Assembly (NCBI GenBank): GCA_947652115.1
Contig: OX393569.1
Location: forward strand, 18,694,330 to 18,758,329
DNA from: Blastomussa wellsi
Lineage: Eukaryota > Cnidaria > Anthozoa > Scleractinia > Plerogyridae
Length of the DNA: 64,000 nt
Direction: 5' to 3'
Position 1 is the first letter of the stretch. Each line of letters starts with the position of its first letter. The notes under the pieces were generated by a model. That model had not been told where the DNA came from and ran no database searches. It worked only from the letters and a program-made list of their open reading frames with translations. Shown piece after piece: positions 57,801-64,000 of the stretch. The translations under genes were made by a program, and so were the position numbers.

Positions 57801-60800
57801 TGCAGCCTCAGCACAGATGACTCTTACGGTACAAAGTAAGATAAATAGTGATTCTGTATTTATCCTTTGTAAATAAATCTTTTCCATCTATTTTCTGGAT
57901 CCTCAAATTTCCGCATTTTATTTTTATAAATATCCTTCTTTTTGAAATAATTGTGTCTACTTTAGTTTTGAAGCCTTTTGGTTAACATTTTCCAGAAATA
58001 AATATATGTATATATCGTCATTCTGAGTATTTTTTTCACAGGTTCCTAACATTCACCTTGTCAAATTCTTTCACGTGTTCACGAATATGGGCAACCACAT
58101 GTAAAATGTGTAAAACAAGCAAATTGGTTTGACATATAGAAGGTGCAATTTTACGATGAGGTGCGATATTGTAGCACTTCTAGCTCTAATTTCTTTAGTT
58201 TTTTAGCATTGTTTTTCCCATAACTTTCTTTCCTTCAACCTTCTTTAATTTCCAACTGCTTAAATTGGAAAATTCACTGCGATGATCACTTCTCACTTAC
58301 TTTTTTCACTTTGCAGTCCCCTCGGATGAAAACAGGATCGGCATTGACATCATAAACAAAACGGTGGTTCAAGCCAAGGAAAACGTGGACAGAGCTCTGA
58401 ACGCCAGCATAAAGAAACTTTTCACCTCGTCACAGCCGAGGAAACCCAGTGACCTTCTTGCCCTCTTCCGCTTCCCTTCTCCTGCCGCGCGACAAATCGC
58501 CCGAGCCGCGGAAATCTTCGAGCGAACGATCCAGCTCGTTCACGAGCACGTGGAAGAAATGGACAGGGTGAATGTCAGCAAAGACAAATATAACTTCTTC
58601 CACCTTCTATCCCCGGCGCACGTTGATGTGATCGCGAACCTGTCGGGATGCAGCGCTCATCGCCGAATTAACAACTGCTCTGACATGTGCTTCCACCACA
58701 AGTACCGCACCATTGATGGCACGTGCAACAACCTGCAGCATTCGATGTGGGGCGCGTCTCTGACGCCGTTCAAGCGCCTACTCAGCCCCGTTTACGAGAA
58801 CGGTTACAACACGCCCGTAGGTTGGCGAGATACGGAGGGAAGGCCTAGCGCGCGCTTCGTGTCAACGGCGCTGATTTCGTCCAAGGAGGTTACCGATGAC
58901 GAACGCTACACGCACATGTTGATGCAGTGGGGACAGTTCTTAGATCACGACATCGATTTTATAGTCAGTAGTCTGAGTACGTTGAGATTTAGTGATGGCT
59001 TGGATTGCACGAAGCAGTACAGCGTTTGTGATAACCAGCCGCCGTGTTTTCCAATCCCAATTCCAGAAAGCGATCCTCGCATTAAGGGGCATGGGTGCAT
59101 GCAGTTCACTCGCTCAAGCGCTGTTTGCGGTACGGGTACGACCTCCGTGTTTTTCAGCGCGGTGACTCCGCGGGAACAGATGAATCAAATCACTTCCTAT
59201 ATCGATGGCTCTAATGTTTACGGCTCATCTCATGAGGAGATGATAAATCTGCGTGACTTACAAAGCAAAGGATTACTCAAGTCAAACTCCAGCATCGGCA
59301 ATGGAAAACCACTACTTCCTTTCAACCGCGACACGCCCATTGAGTGTCTCCAACCCGACGATAGCCCTGTGCCATGTTTCCTCGCGGGAGATTTCCGCGC
59401 CAACGAACAGCTTGGTCTGCTGTCGATGCACACTATATGGATGCGCGAACATAACCGCATTGCCCAAGAACTAGGAAATTTAAATCCTCATTGGGACGGG
59501 GACAGAGTGTACCACGAGGCACGTAAAATAGTAGGGGCGGAGATGCAACATATCACGTACACCGAATGGCTCCCTAAGATTCTAGGCCCTCAAGGAATGG
59601 CCCTTTTAGGGACCTATAGTGGGTACGAGCCCAACATTAATGCGGGCATTGTGAACGCGTTTGCCACAGCAGCGTTCCGATTTGGCCACGGACTGATCAA
59701 TCCGATAATTTTCCGTCTCAACTCGTCGTTTCAACCAATCGAACAAGGTAACATTCCTCTCCACAAAGCGTTCTTCTCACCTTATCGCCTAGTCACCGAG
59801 GGTGGAGTGGACCCAATTCTACGTGGGCTCTTTGGCAGGGCCGCCAAGAGCCGTGATGACAAACACCAGCTTATTAACTCGGAGCTCACAGAGAGGCTTT
59901 TTGAAATGGCTCATGAAGTAGCCCTGGACCTCGGTGCCCTTAATATTCAGCGAGGAAGGGACCACGCTTTGCCAGGTTAGTTAAAAGATTTTATCCTGAT
60001 ATTATTGCTGAGTTGTGTAGTTCACCTAACTCACGCTGCAATATTGGCGATGCATTAACAACTCAATTTTTGGCTCATTCGTGTTAATGTACCCCGATTC
60101 CCGCAGGCTACAACAGTTGGCGCGGTCTGTGCAACCTCACTGTGGCTGAAACCTTTGATGACTTTCAAAACGAGATAGTGGATAGCGACATTCGTGACAA
60201 GCTAGAAGAGCTGTACAAACATCCTTCTAATGTCGACTTGTGGGTGGGAGGGCTCCTGGAAGAACTGGTGTCTGGCTCGCTACTAGGACCTACGTTTACT
60301 TGCATCATAGCTGAGCAGTTTAGAAGAACAAGAGCTGGAGATAGGTAAGTAGAACTGAGAACTATCGCTGACTGTCCACAGGAAATTGAAAACTGGCGTG
60401 ACCGATACCTTCGCGTGATTGCTATACCTTAGTCACATTATTTTGAACGCCTATTCGTGAGTCCCAAAGGAGAGACTGCAAAGCAACACAATAATATAAA
60501 TTCTAAAAGCCCCGGAATAACACTTGCTATCCACCATCCACTGGATAGGTTAGTTGTTTTTTTCAGTGGCCCAATCGTTCTGTAGTGTTTAGCATGGACT
60601 TGATGAACACAATAAATTATTTATCTAGAATTTTAATATATTTAAGATATCGTGAAAGGCGCGGTGTGCGCTGGACTCCCTGGCTGGGGCACTGCATTGT
60701 GTTATTTGGCAAAATACTTTACTCTCACAGTGCCTCTCTTCACCCAGGGTTGTCCCATTTCTGGGACAACCTGACAGAATGGTGGGGGGCTAACTCCCAT

Positions 60801-63754
60801 CTGGGGAAAGTATAGCAATTCTCCTGGCCGCTTCATGCAACAGAAACCGGAGATAAGTGCCGGCAGCTATTAACCAGGTGGGATTTAAAAGCTGTACTTA
60901 CTACGTATTTACGATAATCTCTTTTCCCGATAGATTCTGGTATGAAAGCCCATCCACGTTCGACCACTCTCAGTTAATTCAAATCAAGCAGACGTCGCTA
61001 GCCAGCGTTTTGTGTGACAATGGTGACGCTATCGACCGGATTCAGCGAGACGTGTTTCTACGCGCCATCTACCCGACGGGTTATGTCGCGTGTTCTTCAA
61101 TACCTCGTTTGGATCTGCGCATGTGGAAATATTGCGAAGATGGTATGAATAGAAAATGTTCACCTTATTTTTCACTTATTTCCGCAGGAACTCAATTTCA
61201 CGAAAATGGAAGAAGCAAATTTCGCGAATAAGTTACAGTAAGGTGTTTATGTAGATTTCGTCACTAATTTCCTCAGTTTGCATTGCCGCGTATACTGCCA
61301 TGTTTTTAGCCTCGCGGCCGTAGGCTGAGCGTGGGTCTTGTCGGGCGGTCATGGGTTCGGGGACTCACGCTCGTGTCATGTTGATTAATTAATCTTTCAC
61401 GGACTTTATTATTATGTTTTTTTATTTATTTTTTTTGTTCGTCTTGTCGGTGACCAGACCCAGGCTCCTACTCGGCAAACTAATCAAAAGTGAATTAATT
61501 GATGAATTAATTAATTATCCAATGTGGATAAGGCCGCATTCCTGGAAGATAAGATCGATCGTAGGCGTCTTTAGAGTCACGCAATGTCCGACACGCAGTT
61601 ACAAATTAACGTTTCGTGCTGAGTGTTTTTGCGAGGAAAAAGCCTGTAATACTGAATTAACTTTTTTAAGCAACAATTCAGTTAAATTTTAAGCGCGCGG
61701 CTTTACGTTCCACGAACGTCTTGTTCAGTTATATCTTTCTTTCCTTATCAGATCATTGCTCCTCGCCAGACAAGACCCCTACGTTTACTAACCATGTCCA
61801 AAGTCGTCGTTTTAAACGTTCATTTGAAGAGTACAACGTGGATAGAGAAGAAACAGAACTCAACATGGAATATAAGGACTTATACGATGACGAAAAACCT
61901 GTTATATCACCGGCTGAGGAGGAAAGTGAAGACAAAGTTGATCCCCTTTCAGAACAAAATGATTTAGGTTTGGCAGAGAGAGTTGTAGTACTTGAACAGA
62001 CAGTAGCAAGCATGGCTGGAACTTTGAGAAAATTAGAAGATGCATTTAACAGTCTTCAAAGCCAGGCAAGTATTTCTGATTTGTGGTGACCATGCTAAAT
62101 CTAAAAAACCCTAAACGACGCCAATTCGTACTGCCGCGGCAAATGCATTTCTGCGCAAGCAAGAACTCGAAGCAAAAGCATCTATAGTTAGTACACGTGC
62201 ATTATGAGTCAATGACATTTCCCTAAGTCTACGCAGCAATAGCTCCCGCGGTATGGGCGCGCAAAAATTGACGGTATAGCAAAAAAGTTGAATAGGAGAA
62301 TGAAGAGGAAATTATTGTGAAAAGTGACTTTTGTGACTATTATGCCGGTGGAGAAAACTATCATGATCATCTAACCTGAGCTGTGGATATAAAAAGCCCT
62401 TTTTTCTGACTCGGAGCTAACAGTTATTTGGCGTTTCGGCAGATGGAAATAGAGAAGGAATCAGATGAAATTATAGAAAAAACAACGACGAACGCAACAA
62501 AAGGTTGTGGAGTTGTCCAAGGAAGTATTCGTCAAGATGGTGACACATGGCAAAAAGATGTTTGTACTCAGTGTTCCTGTAAGGTTAGTGAATTTGCCTT
62601 TTTTGTTGCCTTGTATTTTAATGGAAGTCGTAGTGTGAAGCGTTATTTCTGTTGAGGTTACGCTCGGAGGGTTGCTCTGAGCAGTATTTTCCTCCCCAGC
62701 GCTTCCTGACCAAACGAAACGAGAGCTCCGGGGACGAGAATATCTGAGCAGCTATAGTTAATCATTACGTTTTTGCTTCGAATGATTACTATGTCGAATA
62801 TAATTAAGTTTTATTCGCTTGTGGAAACATTCATTGGCCTCGCAAACGTTTTGGTTAAATCTCAAGAGGCACACAATCGGCACTGTCCTTGCGCCTGTTG
62901 CACCAACCTGTCGTAGCATTCCACACACTCAGTGATTACTGGTATCTAAACGATCTTAATGTTTATCCTGGTGCAGCCACTGGCCTTCGTTCTCAAGTAC
63001 TCTACAATGCCTCTTTCCATGCAGCATTGTATTAAAATTGCTAGTTGCAAAAAGCGCAGCGCGCAAAGTCTAAAAATAGAATGCAAATTACTGCACCTAA
63101 GCGTGCCTCGGAAAACGTTAGCGTGTTCTGAGAGAAAGAGAGGGAATGTAGGCGAAGTTTTAGTTTCAAAAAATTTTTTAGGCTCACTGGCTTTTGTGCT
63201 TGACGAAATCTTTGTCTGATCTGAGTATTTGTCTGGGTCATGACGTCACTAGCGCGCTTCGTTATTGCTCCGGCAAGGGGGAGGGGTGGTAATCTCCGAT
63301 GGACGGGCATTTCATCCAGCTAAAGAAATTACCAATACTGGTGTTTCTCTTGAAGTTTCCTTGCGTGAGCAAACGGGGAAATGTTTCTGAAAAAAGGGTA
63401 ACATGTTTTGTGTCTCCGACACAAATATTGTGTCAGTAACAATGTGTCTGAAACAGTGTGTTCTTTTTTGGCACGGCCTTTAGTCGCTTCATGCTTCGGG
63501 AATTGATGTTAACCGCGTATCTGATGGGTGACTTGGGCAGAAATATTTAACCGCGTATATGGTGGGTAACTTGGGCAGAAATAAAGAATATAATTTTACT
63601 GAGTTCTGATGAGATGTACTCAAACTTTGCTTTTCAGGAAGGAGAAATCCGGTGTATAGAAAAACTATGTGACGAGCTTTTATGCGAAAAATCTTATAAA
63701 GTTGAAAATGAATGCTGCCCTCGCTGTCAAGGTAACTTAGCCGGCAATGATTAA
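46752..63754 (+). CDS. PXDN: Peroxidasin: LRR, 4 Ig, haem peroxidase, coiled coil, VWC
   Basis: Seventeen exons: 46752-47005, 51966-52037, 52588-52659, 53061-53132, 53662-53733, 54080-54151, 54558-54718, 55089-55370, 55888-56160, 56559-56834, 57566-57835, 58317-59975, 60107-60344, 60934-61142, 61752-62065, 62443-62583, 63638-63754. All phases agree; read to TAA at 63752 the product has 1517 residues (human 1479). Alternatively a GT donor at 63732 leads to an exon beyond the window. Order: signal peptide, LRRNT ([10 protein letters not shown]), five 72-bp LRR exons, LRRCT, four I-set Ig domains each in one phase-1 exon, then the peroxidase. Catalytic residues are present: distal His in QFLDHDID, ester-linking region FRANEQLGL, Arg in REHNR, proximal His in [16 protein letters not shown] heptad segment (residues about 1398-1430) and a VWC follow. 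Peroxidasin forms sulfilimine cross-links in collagen IV of basement membranes. The start could instead be the ATG at 46797. Confidence 0.96.
49002..49184 (+). repeat. Intronic duplicate of the LRR exon 2 / intron 2 boundary
   Basis: 183 bp nearly identical (about 5 mismatches, no gaps) to 52027-52209. It includes the last 11 exon bases and the GTGAGTAC donor of peroxidasin exon 2, placed inside intron 1 without the rest of the exon. Confidence 0.85.
51105..51840 (+). mobile_element. 5'-truncated Penelope-like retroelement encoding a GIY-YIG endonuclease domain
   Basis: An open frame to 51591 encodes the C-terminal part of a Penelope-like polyprotein: a linker with [14 protein letters not shown] (Cys pairs typical of these elements), [20 protein letters not shown], then the GIY-YIG core [17 protein letters not shown] with its conserved R and H, and [12 protein letters not shown]. 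The reverse transcriptase part is missing. The non-coding 3' part (51592-51840) is shared with the minus-strand copy at 28668 and contains the CCGACGAAGGGC...CGAAACGTC motif. The element lies in intron 1 of peroxidasin; a short direct duplication (ACATAGGTAACT, twice) marks its left part. Confidence 0.88.
52027..52209 (+). repeat. Second member of the 183-bp duplication (true exon 2 donor and start of intron 2)
   Basis: Same 183 bp as at 49002. It is followed by a repeat-like tail (52210-52320) ending in AAATAAATAAATTG and a GTT/GTC microsatellite, which suggests a mobile element adjoining or contributing to the duplicated block. Confidence 0.75.
52720..53010 (+). repeat. tRNA-derived SINE in peroxidasin intron 3
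   Basis: Carries GGATTCGAGCCCTGGC (B-box-like), GTTCTTGGGAAAGACAC, CTCTCTTCACCCAG, GCGATGGACTAGCATC and GGGCCACTATAGGCTCGTA in family order; near full length. Confidence 0.78.
53385..53620 (+). repeat. tRNA-derived SINE in peroxidasin intron 4
   Basis: Second copy of the same family about 400 bp downstream of the previous one, with a damaged 5' head. Shared blocks: CCTCTCTTCACCCAG, GCGTTGGACTAGCATC, GAAAAGCTCCGG, GGGTCACTAGGCTCG. Confidence 0.75.
56205..56335 (+). repeat. (ACGA)n-type microsatellite in a peroxidasin intron
   Basis: Imperfect ACGAACGA/AACGAACA tetranucleotide units between the second and third Ig exons. Confidence 0.9.
60655..60870 (+). repeat. tRNA-derived SINE in the peroxidasin intron before 60934
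   Basis: Begins AGGCGCGGTGTGCGCTGGAC and carries CACTGCATTGTGTTATTTGG, TGCCTCTCTTCACCCAG and CCGCTTCATGCAACAG in family order; the tail is cut short before the polypyrimidine tract of the exon at 60934. A 3' fragment of the same family is also visible at 57425-57490. Confidence 0.72.
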
Positions 63755-63897
63755 ATTTAAGGATAGCAGAGAGGGAGGGAGGGATACGAGAGTAGATTGT
63801 GAATTGTTTAAATCGTGTAATTTTTAGATGGCATAACCTTGAACTAGAACGTGGGTCAGGTATATCACTTACCTATTCATTTGTTATTGATTTGCGT

Positions 63898-63996
63898 GTT
63901 AACTCTCTCGCTCGTTCGTTCGTCCGTTCGTTCGTTTTTCATTCGTTCGTTCGTTCGTACGTTCGTTCGTCCGTCCGTTAGTTCGCCGGTCCATTC
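63898..63996 (+). repeat. (CGTT)n-type microsatellite at the window edge
   Basis: Imperfect CGTTCGTT/CGTCCGTT units, the reverse complement of the motif at 56205. Confidence 0.9.
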
Positions 63997-64000
63997 GCTT

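Overview
The window is eukaryotic, almost certainly from an anthozoan cnidarian and most likely a stony coral. Genes are split by GT-AG (and two GC-AG) introns, the AT-rich spacers are full of short foldback elements, tRNA-type SINEs and Penelope-like retroelements, and one gene carries minicollagen-type cysteine-rich domains (mCRDs), which are known only from nematocyst proteins of Cnidaria. All exon models were built by hand from splice consensus plus reading-frame continuity; no alignment or transcript data were available.

Layout. (1) 1-8449, minus strand: a spindle/kinesin-cargo type GKAP protein (HURP/DLGAP5), 12 exons, running off the left edge. (2) 8838-11266, plus: Golgi PAP phosphatase BPNT2 (IMPAD1/gPAPP), two exons, head to head with HURP across a 388-bp spacer. 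(3) 11267-15174: non-genic, with MITE-like elements. (4) 15348-16181, minus: intronless DEDDh exonuclease of the ISG20L2/AEN group. (5) 19565-40885, minus: a roughly 900-residue NOWA-like nematocyst wall protein, eight exons with every junction in phase: signal peptide, CAP/SCP, C-type lectin, SEA-like domain, mCRD, about 430 residues rich in Pro/Tyr/Gln, mCRD. Its 14.6-kb intron 2 holds a small family of intronless sulfotransferase-like P-loop genes (two intact on the minus strand, one frameshifted on the plus strand, one relic) and a decayed Penelope-like element. (6) 40886-46751: non-genic. (7) 46752 to about 63754, plus: a complete or nearly complete peroxidasin (PXDN) with 17 exons (LRR, 4 Ig, haem peroxidase, coiled coil, VWC); intron 1 holds a second Penelope-like element encoding a GIY-YIG domain.

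Functional links. BPNT2 removes the PAP left by sulfotransferases, and sulfotransferase-like genes lie 16-29 kb away; this may be coincidence. NOWA is a capsule-wall protein and its Tyr-rich linker is a plausible cross-linking substrate. Peroxidasin cross-links extracellular matrix in other animals. Nothing here shows that these genes act together. The most novel object is the NOWA-like gene: its combination of domains, and its large intron hosting a sulfotransferase family.
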